A DNA stretch of 64,000 bases from Tritrichomonas musculus. Its lineage: Eukaryota > Parabasalia > Tritrichomonadida > Tritrichomonadidae. The notes below the pieces were generated by a model. It made no database searches. It was not told the DNA's origin and was given only the letters and a program-made list of their open reading frames with translations. The translations under genes and the position numbers were made by a program. Positions 11,407 to 21,447 of this stretch are shown piece by piece. Position 1 is the first letter of the stretch, and each line of letters opens with the position of its first letter. The stretch covers positions 1,674,001 to 1,738,000 of the forward strand of contig JAPFFF010000021.1 of NCBI GenBank assembly GCA_039105265.1, given 5' to 3'.

Positions 11407-11551
11407 TGATAAAAAAGGCACAAACATTGGATTAATTGTAGGTATTGTAGTTGCAGTTGTTGTAGTAGTTATTATAATTATTGTGGTAGTTGTTGTCGTT
11501 GTAAAGAAGAAGAAGAAGGTTGGCCAATCACAAGGGTCAGAATCTCCATAA
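9305..11551 (+). CDS. Type I surface membrane protein with poly-Asn stalk
   Basis: A 748-residue protein, likely exported. It has a short hydrophobic N-terminus (residues 1-20, FACFCFFSFEYVF), a long Cys-bearing ectodomain, a poly-Asn run, one transmembrane helix (IGLIVGIVVAVVVVVIIIIV) and a short basic tail (KKKKK...). Two tandem ectodomain units of about 90 residues end in CQDYTxIG...D...IPxxCxP, at about residues 110-200 and 200-285. A Gly/Asp/Ser linker follows, then an alpha/beta region with four more Cys. The layout is that of trichomonad surface proteins, with adhesion or sensing as possible roles; I do not recognise a named family. The signal segment is short, so the start is the least certain point. 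Confidence 0.7.
11344..11404 (+). repeat. (AAT)n microsatellite coding poly-Asn
   Basis: About 20 uninterrupted AAT triplets encode the Asn stalk just outside the membrane helix of the surface protein. Length variation by slippage would change stalk length without shifting frame. Confidence 0.95.
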
Positions 11552-11649
11552 TTCAATAATCAATTTTTAAAATTTAATTTATAATAAATATTCTGATTTA
11601 ATAATAAAATATTGAATATATTTTTGCATGTTATTAGCTTGTTCTTGTT

Positions 11650-12436
11650 TGATATTTTTTAATATCATTGTTTTTGAAAATCATAAAAATAAAATGAACT
11701 TTGATCACCAAAATTTTCAGTCTAGAAAATTCAGTAATTTGGAGATAACTGAACTTTTGTGAAACTGAAAATGTACCTGTTAATGCGAAGTCTAAAACTT
11801 TTGCAAATCCAACTGTTTCAGCGAAATTTCCAGATTTTGAAAAATCTTGACTTTGTGAATCCTTATGCTTTACTAAATATTGAAGTTTCAATGAAACTTT
11901 TCGGAATTAGAAAAAACAAAAGAATTGCTAAAACTCGCTGAACCAGGAAATATTTGTTAAATTGTAAACTTCAATGACTGAGAAAAGTCACCAGTTTTAG
12001 TGAATCCTTCTGTTTTAGTAAATGCTGAAGTTTCAGTAAATTTCACAGAATTTTAAAACGCTATTGATTTGCTGAATTCATCTGAATCAGGAAATATTTG
12101 TGAATATGTAAACTTTCAAGACTGAGAAAAGTCACCAGTTGTTTCAATAAATGCAATTGCTCCAGTAAATGCATTTGATCCAGTGAATGTGGATTATTCA
12201 GAAAATTCTTCAGAAATTGTAAACTCTTTGAAATCTATTGTTCCATAATTATCAACGAAAATCAATTTTCTAGAATAAACATCAAAAGTTCGTTCTCTAT
12301 AAGTACTATATGATTCAATTGATTCATCTGTTTCTGTTTCAAAACGAACAATCCATTGAGCATATGAATTGCCAACTTTGATACATTCAATGATTTTATG
12401 TACAACAGAATCTGCAGATTTATTTTTTGGATTCAA
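11650..12436 (-). pseudogene. Decayed Pmp-like surface protein, C-terminal F-T-x-S repeat region
   Basis: The minus strand starts with an 80-residue open part (GNSYAQWIVRFET...RERTFDVYSRKLIFVDNYG...) and runs into a degenerate series of F-(S/T)-x-(S/T) units (EEFSE, STFTGSNAFTGAIAF, GDFSQS, EFSKSIAF, KFTETSAFTKT). I associate this combination of a TFDVYS segment plus FTxS repeats with the polymorphic-membrane-protein-like surface family of trichomonads. Several stops interrupt it and no transmembrane end is seen. The family name rests on pattern memory, so it is moderately sure. Confidence 0.55.
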
Positions 12437-12449
12437 AACTAATATTTTT

Positions 12450-14400
12450 ATTGTTGTATGTTGCTTAATTAAAAGAAATTAATTAATACTTTTTGTACTA
12501 AGTAAGTAGTTTTGCCACTTCCTTTTTACAGAGATTTTTGTGTAAATTAAAATTACTTTCAAATTTAAGATCATAAAAACTTCTTTCTAGTTCTTCATAA
12601 AGAAGATTAATGAAAAATGTTTTTGGTTTCTCTGCAAAGTATTACAATAAAACTTGATATGGAAATTATAAAGAAGATGCACAACAATGAAAATTAGAAT
12701 TATTACCTTGTATAAATGCGATTAAAAAGTCGAGTTTTTTTATCAAGTCAAAAAATAAATTGCACTTATCAAATGGACATTTTTTATAATAAGCAAAAAT
12801 CTTTTTAAATTCAGAAATTGCATCGAATATTTCATTACATTTGTTCTTATATTTGGGAATGATTATGTATTCTATTTCACATAAGTATGAAGGCTTTAGA
12901 ATTTCCCAATTTTTGAATAAATATCATTAATTGTAACATAAAATGCGTTATTTTCAAAAGGCAGAAACAAAAGCAGCAGCTTTTTTATTTTGATCTAAAA
13001 ACATCGGTAATTGTTTAAATAATCTTATACGATTTATTTTATTAAATAAATGAAAGCCAGTAAAAACTTTGTTTTTAAATGAAATCACCAGAAATTGGAA
13101 AAATTTTTGAAGATGATTGACTTTGAATTCATTGTTAAAAATGAATTTTCAGTCAAACCTAAATTGCAATTTATTGTTATTGTTATTTTAATTTTAGATT
13201 GATTAATTACAACTTCAAACGATGTGAATGTATACATTTTAGCATTTGGATAATGACATAAAAGTGACAATTGTTCATTTGAAGACAATTTAATGAAATA
13301 GCACATAAAAGAATTGGAATTTTTTTGTCCAAAATTTCTTTATAGAAAAAATAAAAAGAAATTTTATAAATCAGCTGGAACAATGAATAAAATATTATCA
13401 TCAATAATCACAAATATCTTTGAGAAGTAGAATACTTTTAGCTGCCAACTTTGAAAGTGATGTTATCATGTTTATATTATGGCAAGAATTGGCTTTGACT
13501 CTTTCACAACCGTCTGTTTTAAAGAAAATGGCGCATGAATAACAAAATTTAAATTTGTTGCTTCTTTTGTAGGAAAAAAAATGAAATCCACAACAATGAA
13601 CAGGTTTCAACTTTACTTTGCCATTTATAAAGAATCAAATTGATATATCAAATAAATTTAATTTAATTTTGATGTAAAAAGATATGATTTTTCAATATTT
13701 AATTTTGTTTCAAAATTATTAAATAAATTAATAAGTTCACATTTAATATCATTGAAAATATAATTTTTTTCTATACTTTTGCTATATTTTCCAAAATGAT
13801 TATTAATAACTTTCATATCAATTTCGCTTAATGTTTTTGGAAATAATAATGGATATATCAATGATTAAAATTTTTCAAAAATGTCATTAAATGCTTCTTC
13901 TGCACTTTTTTACTATTATTATTATTGAATGGAAATACCAAAACAGTTTCATCCCAGCAAAATCATTTTGTAAAAGCTTTGAAACAATAAGTTAATCAAT
14001 ATGATAACAAAACGCCGAATCAAATATCATTGGACTTGATATATATTGAAAAGAAGATTTAAAGTCAACACCAAACTTACCAATTTCGGTTAATGTTTTA
14101 TTTGAATTTGCAATAGAAGCAATTGAATTGGTATCTCCCAATTTTTCTTTTTCTGAATCTTCTTTTTCTGTTAAAGGATTTGATACCGAAAATTTTTATA
14201 TCCCATTGCGAATAAAAATTAAATATTACTTTTGTTGATTTAAATCATCAGCATTCTGTAAAAGTTGATAAATAAAATGCGCTTGATCAGAACATTTTTC
14301 AACTATTGTATATTGAACACCTTTCATTGAGGGATTTTCAAGCATATTTAAGCTTTCTTCTCTATCTTTAGTTAAATCTTCAAAAAAATTCTTTTTATGA
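12450..14400 (-). pseudogene. Decayed sacsin/NO VEIN-type HSP90-like ATPase
   Basis: From about 14,400 downward the minus strand reads DLTKDREESLNMLENPSMKGV...VEKCSDQAHFIYQLLQNADD, the helix carrying the conserved Asn of the GHKL ATP site. It continues with VSNPLTEKEDSEKEKLGDTNSIASIANSNKT and IGKFGVDFKSSFQYISSPMIF, matching the IGKFGVGFKxVF motif of the sacsin/NO VEIN N-terminal ATPase family (Gly changed to Asp). Further on are RIRLFKQLPMFLDQ, FLPFENNAFYVTINDIYSK and a Cys/His-rich piece (VHCCGFHFF...CYSCAIFF, about 13,490-13,605). Many stops and frame changes make it a dead copy of a once large gene. It lies immediately upstream of the Pmp-like relic on the same strand. Confidence 0.75.
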
Positions 14401-14787
14401 TCATTCTTTTAAAGTCAAAAAATATGAAATTAACTGGACGGTTATAGGCCAATTATTACATTGTATCAAAGCCCTAAATTCTTTCATATAAACATATAAT
14501 TTAAATATTTATATATTTAAAATATAAATATTTATAGATAATATGCAAAATATTGAATTTTTTAATCGGTCATTTTGAAGATAATGTAATTTATTTCACA
14601 AGAATATGTATTTCAAAAAGTTTTATAATGAAAAAAAAATTCAATTTTTTGATTATAAAATTATCAAAAAGTTTTATGCTCTAAAATTTGAATGAATTTT
14701 ATATATATATAAAATTCAAATTTCAATATCATTTCATTTGTTTATTTCGTTAATTTTATTTAAATCATTGTTTTATAAAAGAATGAA

Positions 14788-16905
14788 TTATTTCAAAGTT
14801 CCAAAAAGATCTAGATTTTTTAGTTCTATAATATGATTTCCTGCAGCATTTGGAGTTGTCATTTTCAAACGAATATATCTATAATATGAATTTTGATGAT
14901 TCCAATGGATACCAGTTTTTCCTGCACTTGTTAATATATCTTCCATATTGCAATTTGAAAGGAGTTTCCATTCTGAGTCAAAATCAGTTTTCCCTTCTAT
15001 TTTAAAACCTCTAATAAAACAATTTCCAGAATAACAATTGCTTAATGAAACACCTTTAAATCTAAATTTTCTTTTTTTAAAATCAATTGTAATATTAGAA
15101 TTAATATCATCTGATGATTTCCATCCAAGATATGAATTCTTTGTAATATTTTCAAGATCAACTTTACTATATCCAACATCTGAATTTCCACTAATTTCAA
15201 TCATTCCATCTTTAAAAGGAGAATCAAAAAGTGCATGATAATAGCTTTCAAAAATCCCATGTTCAGTTGTGCAATCAAAGGATATTGGTATAAATTGTTT
15301 GATATTATATGTATCCGTTTTAATACTTTTAAGTTTATTATGAATAACTTTTATTTGTTTATCTTCAATATTAGCTTTAAGCTCATCGATTTTTTTGATG
15401 ATTATTTCGTTGTTAAACTTTTGTATATTTTCAATTTGTACTTTTATTTCATTATATTTATTCTTGATTTGATTATAAATATGTTGTTGATTAGATATGA
15501 TCTGATCATTAAATATTTTTTTATATTTCTCTTCTTGTTGAATATTTTCATCTTTCATTGATTTTTGATTGTTTTCTATTAATGTTTTCATATCTCCATG
15601 TTGCATTTTCATTTGATTTATGATGATTTTTTGATTGCTTTCGTTTAATGTTTTCATATCTCCATGTTGCATTTTCATTTGATTTATGATGATTTTTTGA
15701 TTGTTTTCGTTTAATGTTTTCATATCTCCATGTTGCATTTTCATTTGATTTATGATGATTTTTTGATTGTTTTCGTTTAATGTTTTCATATCTCCATGTT
15801 GCATTTTCATTTGATTTATGATGATTTTCTGATTGTCTTCAATCAGCTTTCTTTGTTTATCAAATTGATTTTTGTTTTGTTCATCAATTGATTGCTGCTG
15901 CATGCACATTGCTTGTAATTTGGAATTCTGATCATCGAGAATTTTTTTATTTTGTTCATATAAAGTTAGTAATGTTTCCATGACTGTAACTTGATTATTC
16001 TCTATTATTGATTTCATTCTGTCACATTTCTTTGCAGTTTGTTCTTGCTGCTTTTCAGTTAGGGCCTGCATTTTTGAATTTTGTTCACTTAAAATTTGCT
16101 GAATTTGCTGAATTAATTCATTGATATAATTTTTTAATGTTGAATCAAATTGCTGAACTTGCATTTCAAGATACTTTATTTTTTCTTCTTGCTCTTTCAT
16201 TGTTTTTAAGAATTCAATTGTTGGAAAGTTTAAACATGATTTGTCAAAATTGCTACATGAGGCCAATTGTTCAATTTCACTAAATGTAAACTCCACTGGA
16301 TCAAATAATGTTAGAAGAACGGAATAATCTTGATTTTTTTCGTTTTTCAACAAATTAATAACAAATGAAATTAAACCATGAATATCAAAATTTTTTTTAT
16401 CATAATGATTCAAAGCCATCTGAAGAATATTATAGTGCTGAGTAATTTTGATATTTTTTAATAATTCTGGATACTTCAATAATTCATTATAATGCTGAGC
16501 CATAAATAATAAATTATTTTTCTTATCAATTTCATCATATTCGTTATTATTACGAGGTTCGTCATTAATTACTTCATTCATGACATCTGGAATCGATTTT
16601 TGATTTTCATTAATAAATTTTGTTACTTTAGAATAAATCTCTTCTGATCCCGACATCAATGATAATTTAGAAAGAGCATCGCAGTTAAGTATTGTAATCT
16701 TTAATGCATTTTTGGAAATGCCTTCAAAAAAGTCTCTGACACCATTTAAATCAAAACTTGAATCAAGAATTATTGTTTTTTCATTAAAAATTTCATGAGT
16801 CAAATTTGGACAAAAATTAATAATTGGATAAATAGGAAATTTCATCATTGTATTACCAATTATTACATTAAATGTCGTTTGATTTTGATCAAGGCTTATT
16901 TCCAT
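14788..16905 (-). CDS. Coiled-coil protein with BTB-like N-terminus and F5/8 type C (discoidin-like) C-terminus
   Basis: About 705 residues from the ATG at 16,905. The longer open frame begins at a TTG at 16,983 and is less likely; a TCATT initiator match lies about 20 nt before the ATG. The N-terminal 170 residues (TFNVIIGNTMMKFPIYPIINF...) look like the BTB/POZ-like module that opens many trichomonad proteins. A long Gln/Asn/Lys-rich coiled coil follows and includes four copies of a 22-residue unit (NENNQKIIINQMKMQHGDMK). The last 165 residues match an F5/8-type C beta-sandwich (SYLGWKSSDD..., FRGF-like core, YYRYIRLKMTT, LKNLDLFG). It is probably a cytosolic scaffold or ligand-binding protein. 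No signal peptide or membrane helix is seen. Confidence 0.75.
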   Translation of the reverse strand: MEISLDQNQTTFNVIIGNTMMKFPIYPIINFCPNLTHEIFNEKTIILDSSFDLNGVRDFFEGISKNALKITILNCDALSKLSLMSGSEEIYSKVTKFINENQKSIPDVMNEVINDEPRNNNEYDEIDKKNNLLFMAQHYNELLKYPELLKNIKITQHYNILQMALNHYDKKNFDIHGLISFVINLLKNEKNQDYSVLLTLFDPVEFTFSEIEQLASCSNFDKSCLNFPTIEFLKTMKEQEEKIKYLEMQVQQFDSTLKNYINELIQQIQQILSEQNSKMQALTEKQQEQTAKKCDRMKSIIENNQVTVMETLLTLYEQNKKILDDQNSKLQAMCMQQQSIDEQNKNQFDKQRKLIEDNQKIIINQMKMQHGDMKTLNENNQKIIINQMKMQHGDMKTLNENNQKIIINQMKMQHGDMKTLNESNQKIIINQMKMQHGDMKTLIENNQKSMKDENIQQEEKYKKIFNDQIISNQQHIYNQIKNKYNEIKVQIENIQKFNNEIIIKKIDELKANIEDKQIKVIHNKLKSIKTDTYNIKQFIPISFDCTTEHGIFESYYHALFDSPFKDGMIEISGNSDVGYSKVDLENITKNSYLGWKSSDDINSNITIDFKKRKFRFKGVSLSNCYSGNCFIRGFKIEGKTDFDSEWKLLSNCNMEDILTSAGKTGIHWNHQNSYYRYIRLKMTTPNAAGNHIIELKNLDLFGTLK
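15585..15848 (-). repeat. Four 66-bp tandem repeats in the coiled-coil gene
   Basis: The unit starting ttttcatatctccatg begins at 15,585, 15,651, 15,717 and 15,783. Copies are almost identical at DNA level, including silent positions, so the expansion is recent. Each unit adds 22 residues, about three heptads plus one, which keeps a helix but shifts its register. Confidence 0.95.
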
Positions 16906-17969
16906 CTGTAAAAGTAAAAATGAAGTGTTTTCAGTAAGTTGGAAAATAATTAGAATTGAATGAAAATTCCGAAAATTCCCCAAATTTGCTATTCTGTATT
17001 TAGGAATTTTGGAAATTATAAAAATTCGATGTAAATTTGCTGCATAATTGTATTTAAATGTCTTTTACAAAGCAGGAAATCTTATTAAACGTTAAATAAG
17101 AAAGCAATTAATCATTTTACTCTTTTCATCAAATAAAAATGATATAAGAGCACAATTCTGTCCTGGACTTGTTTATTACTTAGGTTATCAATCCATATTT
17201 TAATAATTTTGGTTTTAATGTCTCAATAATATTATTCCATTTCATGTTTGGTCATTAATCATTGTATGGATATGCATAAGTTGGCAGCTAAAAGATCAAA
17301 AAGAAATGATATTGTGGATTGGTTAAGGATAATTACTGTTTTTTCAAAACAAATAATTAGATGATCTTGTTTTGCTTTTTGATTAAGTTTTGTATTTTGG
17401 TAAATAATAATTATTTTTGAACGCTTTATATTTTGATCAACTTCTAGTTTTTCTTCTTTTTTAAGGGATATTTATATCTTCATTGATATTTAAAAAAAAT
17501 AATTAAGAAAAACATCATCAAAGCAGTCTTTTCGGTAACGTATTTCAACTTTAACTAAAAGTTCATGAAGTTCTAGTGAATTTTAGGTATAACAGAATAC
17601 ATGAATAATAGGATTCAATGATATAATTCAATGAGTTCTCACAAAAATAAACATATTAAAGATTGAGAAATATTATTAAAATAGCAGGTTTACAATGATA
17701 TATTGTTAAAATTATTAAGAAACAAATCATTTTTCTATCTCCTTTATATAATAATATCAAAATGATAATTATATGAAAATATTTAGATTTATTATTATTA
17801 TTATCCACTGTATTCAAAAATATTGCTCAACATTCAAAGATGATGCTCTTATTTTTTGTTTTTTTTTTTTCACGATTTGCTTTTGATAAAATTTATATGA
17901 AATTTTTTTTAATAAAAGGACGTTTAAAATACATACAAATTATCAATTTATTTTTAGTTGATTATTTAA
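16906..17969. other. AT-rich divergent intergenic region, no gene seen
   Basis: This lies between the start of the coiled-coil gene (minus) and the start of the LRR gene (plus). No convincing coding remnant or repeat is seen on either strand. Upstream of 17,970 the sequence reads tatcaatttatttttagttg, an AT-rich promoter-like stretch. Confidence 0.6.
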
Positions 17970-20900
17970 ATGAGGATATCAAGAAAAAATGATCAAAGTG
18001 AAGAAAATCAAGAATACTCGCCAAAATCGCAACTTAAACCATCTTTATCCGCTAAAAGAGAACTTCATGGTATTCGTGAATACCGTCATTCAACAGTCTT
18101 GATTCAAAATAAAAAAATATCATCATTTTCGGATGTAAAAATTAAGAATAATTGCTTGTCGATTGATTTATCGCTAAATCGCCTTACAGATTTCTCTGGA
18201 ATTCCATCAAACCTTTCTTGTCTTTCTACGCTTATACTTGATAATAATCAAATACGTTCTTTTCGAGGTGTCCAATCCCCTAATTCATATCCTAAACTTC
18301 GTTATCTTTCAATGAAAAAAAATCCGATTTCTCGAAGTATTTATTTAAAAGTGATGTGCCTTGTTGCCTTTGGTGATCAACTTATTACAATCAATGAAGA
18401 AAAAATTAATGATAAGCAACGTGAGACCGCTAATGAAATGAGAGAATGTCTTTTTCCAGAACTTAAGGAAGGTAAAATTTTGGCAAACCTTCGCCCACTC
18501 CGAATCGTTGATATGACGTCAGATGAGAAACTTGAACATTCATATATTGAGCCTTCACAAGAATTAATCGATTATACGAATTCGCCACAATACAACTCGC
18601 CAAATAAGAAGGATAATTACAACAAGACTTCTCCTGGAAAAAATTTTGCTTTAAGTCCTCCCAGATCGCAAGATGATACTTTACCATCAGTTGCTGTACT
18701 TGTTAATATGCTTTACAATACGCCTAAATCAGAAATAGAAAGTACCATTCAATCATTATTTCAAGATCAGCAAAAGATGCAGCACCATTTTCAGCAAAAT
18801 GAAGAAGAAGGCAATGAAAACTTTATTTTAAATGATGGAACAAAATCTCGTTTTCCTCTGGTTGATGCTATCTTTAAAGTAAAACAGACAATGAACCAAT
18901 TGAAAACAAGATTCAACGATAAAACCGCTGATGCTAAATTTAATGATGAATCACAGATAGAAACCTTTGATGAAGCAGATGATGAAAGAATGAGTTCTTC
19001 AAATGGACTAATTATAAAATCGGAATCGGAATCAAATAAAGAGAATGGTTCAGTAATTGAAAATAGTGATGACGATCAGATCTTCGAAGAAGAAGAGGAA
19101 GAACTTATTCAAAACGAACAAGAAGAGATAAATAATATGAATGAAGAAGAAAATGAAAACGAAAATCTCGAAGAAGAAAATGAAAACGAAAATCAAGAAG
19201 AAGAAAATCTAAATGAAAATCAAGAAGAAGAAAATGAAAACGAAAATCAAGAAGAAGAAAATCTAAATGAAAATCAAGAAGCTCTAAATGAGCAGAATGA
19301 AGTTGAAGAGCCGCTTTGGATTGTTGGCAATTCAAATTCAAGTGAAAACTCAGAAAATGACAAAGATAAAAACGCAGAAAAAGTTGAACTTCAAGAGCTG
19401 CAGGAAAACCAGGCCGGGCTCGTAGATGATCAAGAACAAGGCAACCAGCCTGAGATTTTTGGCCAGCCACAAGATAACAGACAAGAAGTGTCTGTGGGCC
19501 AATCATGGGCGATTGATGATGGCAAAACTCCAGTAGGAGAGTCAGAACAGCAAGAAAACAAGGTAAATTACGAAGAACCAGGAGATCAGCAAGTACAAAG
19601 CCAAGAAGAGTTAAATATCCAAGAAGGACAAGGAAATCAAGAAGGACTAAATAACCAAGAAGATCAAGCAGAATTAAATAACCAAGCAGAACAAGAAAAC
19701 CAAGAAGGATTAAATAACCAAGCAGAACAAGAAAACCAAGAAGAACTAAATAACCAAGAAGAACAAGAAAACCAAGAAGAACTAAATAACCAAGCAGAAC
19801 AAGAAAACCAAGCAGAACAAAATAACCAAGAAGATCAAGCAGAATTAAATAGCCAAGCAGAACAAGAAAACCAAGAAGAACTAAATAACCAAGCAGAACA
19901 AGAAAACCAAGAAGAACTAAATAACCAAGCAGAACAAGAAAACCAAGAAGGACAAGGAAACCAAGAAGAACTAAATAACCAAGAAGTTCAAGCAGAATTA
20001 AATAGCCAAGCAGAACAAGAAAACCAAGAAGAACTAAATAACCAAGAAGAACAAGAAAACCAAGAAGGACAAGGAAACCAAGAAGAACTAAATAACCAAG
20101 AAGTTCAAGCAGAATTAAATAACCAAGCAGAACAAGAAAACCAAGAAGTTCAAGAAAATCAAGAAGAATTAATTGACCAAGAAGGACTAAATAAGCAAGA
20201 AGGACTAAATAAGCAAGAAGGACAAGAACACCAAGCAGAACCGAATAACCAAGAAGTTCAAGAGAGCCAAAATGAGCCAAACAGCCAAGCAGAACGAGAT
20301 AACCACGAAGCGCAGGAAGCGCAAATGAATCCAGTGGCGCAAATTGATCCATTGTGGGTCATTGATGAAAAAGAACTGCCAGTGAGCGAGTCAGAAAAAA
20401 GTGAGCCACAAGGAGAAAATCAAAACGAAAATGATGGTGATCAGCATGAAATACAAATTGATCCATCATGGATCATTAGCGAAGACCAGTTGGTCGTCAA
20501 TGAATCAGAGCAGCAAGAGGCAAATGAGCCAGCGCAAGCCACAGAAGAAGAGCAAGCAAATCCTCAGCTGCATTATTACACACTTGCGCCAAGCGAAATC
20601 CTATTAAATAGCGCTTTAAATCAGGAAGAATCAGCTCAGCAAAACAGCGAAAAAGTTGAAAAGAAAGAAGATCTTCTTATTCAAGTTGACAACAATGAAA
20701 ATCAAAATATAAACGTTCTATCACCAATCAATACCGATGGTGCAGATCATCAAGGCTTATCCGATGAAAACCAAAAAGAAGATGTCAGAAATAATGTTGA
20801 TGAAATTGATATTTCAATTGAGATTTTGGCAGGAAATGAAAATAATCAAATAAATTCGCAAATAGAAAATAAAAATGAAAGTGAGCTTTTAAATAATGAA

Positions 20901-21269
20901 AATAATGTTTTATTAAACGGAGTATTAGATAATAATAATATTATTGATGAAGGCCATATTGCAGAAGATCAACAAAATATTAAAGAAGAAATAGTTCCAG
21001 ATGATAATAAATTACCTGATCTTTTGTTGATTGACAATACTGAAAAAAATGACGATTTAACTAATAAACCCAATACTTATATTGAAAACGATAATGTGGA
21101 AACTTTAAAGGATGGTGATAATATTGAATCTGCGGATGTACCTCTTATAAATGACCAACAGCAAATCACAGAAGAACAACAAAATAATGTAAATAACATT
21201 GAAGCTGAAAATTCAAATTTTAATCCGAATTTGAATTTGGAAAATGATCAAGTGCAACAAGGTGAATAA
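17970..21269 (+). CDS. LRR protein with LRRcap-like tail and long Gln/Asn/Glu repeat region
   Basis: A 1,099-residue protein. Residues about 48-140 are SDS22-type leucine-rich repeats (LSIDLSLNRLTDFSGIP, LSTLILDNNQIRSFRGV, LRYLSMKKNPIS), followed by an LRRcap-like end (LVAFGDQLITINEEKI...). A Ser/Pro linker, an acidic Glu/Asn region (390-440) and about 350 residues of LNNQxEQENQE-type repeats come next. Four copies of a short Trp motif flank the repeats: PLWIVGN, SWAIDDGKTPVGESEQQ, PLWVIDEKELPVSESE and PSWIISEDQLVVNESEQQ (residues about 448, 511, 793, 831). No membrane helix is present. It is probably a cytoskeletal or regulatory scaffold binding a partner through the LRR head and the repeated Trp motifs. 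The 25.2-kb gene has a related head. Confidence 0.75.
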   Translation: MRISRKNDQSEENQEYSPKSQLKPSLSAKRELHGIREYRHSTVLIQNKKISSFSDVKIKNNCLSIDLSLNRLTDFSGIPSNLSCLSTLILDNNQIRSFRGVQSPNSYPKLRYLSMKKNPISRSIYLKVMCLVAFGDQLITINEEKINDKQRETANEMRECLFPELKEGKILANLRPLRIVDMTSDEKLEHSYIEPSQELIDYTNSPQYNSPNKKDNYNKTSPGKNFALSPPRSQDDTLPSVAVLVNMLYNTPKSEIESTIQSLFQDQQKMQHHFQQNEEEGNENFILNDGTKSRFPLVDAIFKVKQTMNQLKTRFNDKTADAKFNDESQIETFDEADDERMSSSNGLIIKSESESNKENGSVIENSDDDQIFEEEEEELIQNEQEEINNMNEEENENENLEEENENENQEEENLNENQEEENENENQEEENLNENQEALNEQNEVEEPLWIVGNSNSSENSENDKDKNAEKVELQELQENQAGLVDDQEQGNQPEIFGQPQDNRQEVSVGQSWAIDDGKTPVGESEQQENKVNYEEPGDQQVQSQEELNIQEGQGNQEGLNNQEDQAELNNQAEQENQEGLNNQAEQENQEELNNQEEQENQEELNNQAEQENQAEQNNQEDQAELNSQAEQENQEELNNQAEQENQEELNNQAEQENQEGQGNQEELNNQEVQAELNSQAEQENQEELNNQEEQENQEGQGNQEELNNQEVQAELNNQAEQENQEVQENQEELIDQEGLNKQEGLNKQEGQEHQAEPNNQEVQESQNEPNSQAERDNHEAQEAQMNPVAQIDPLWVIDEKELPVSESEKSEPQGENQNENDGDQHEIQIDPSWIISEDQLVVNESEQQEANEPAQATEEEQANPQLHYYTLAPSEILLNSALNQEESAQQNSEKVEKKEDLLIQVDNNENQNINVLSPINTDGADHQGLSDENQKEDVRNNVDEIDISIEILAGNENNQINSQIENKNESELLNNENNVLLNGVLDNNNIIDEGHIAEDQQNIKEEIVPDDNKLPDLLLIDNTEKNDDLTNKPNTYIENDNVETLKDGDNIESADVPLINDQQQITEEQQNNVNNIEAENSNFNPNLNLENDQVQQGE
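19120..20260 (+). repeat. Low-complexity 33-bp-class repeat array
   Basis: Units of about 11 codons, such as LNNQAEQENQE and NNQEEQENQEE, recur many times; an earlier sub-array of EENENENQEE units lies at about 19,140-19,280. The array keeps one frame throughout. It also keeps the minus strand open for over 1.2 kb as a Leu-rich frame, which is a by-product of the repeat. Confidence 0.9.
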
Positions 21270-21447
21270 TGATTATTTATGAATAAAACAGATATGTGTG
21301 TTTTTTGATTTTTAATTTCCGAAAATTCTATTAGTTTTTTGAATTCATATTCAAAATTTAAAATAATTTTCAGAAAATTTCCTACAATTGTAATTTTTCA
21401 ATTAAGAAAAAACGATTTAAATATTTTAATCAACATTTAATTTGATA

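Noticed and set aside
11236-11556. 106-codon minus-strand frame with poly-Leu and poly-Thr
   Set aside because: Antisense of the AAT microsatellite and the membrane helix of the surface gene.
15585-15848. CRISPR-like array of regular repeats
   Set aside because: The repeats are contiguous, in frame and coding (22-residue units), with no spacers; the setting is eukaryotic.
16905-16930. Possible 3' splice site (TTACTTTTACAG) just before the coiled-coil ATG
   Set aside because: No matching trichomonad-type 5' splice site or branch motif is seen upstream, so no intron is claimed.
16906-16983. 26-residue N-terminal extension of the coiled-coil protein
   Set aside because: It depends on a TTG start; an ATG at 16,905 with an initiator-like TCATT upstream fits better.
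19105-20352. 415-codon Leu-rich frame on the minus strand
   Set aside because: It is the mirror of the Gln/Asn/Glu repeat array of the LRR gene; the repeat unit lacks minus-strand stops by chance.
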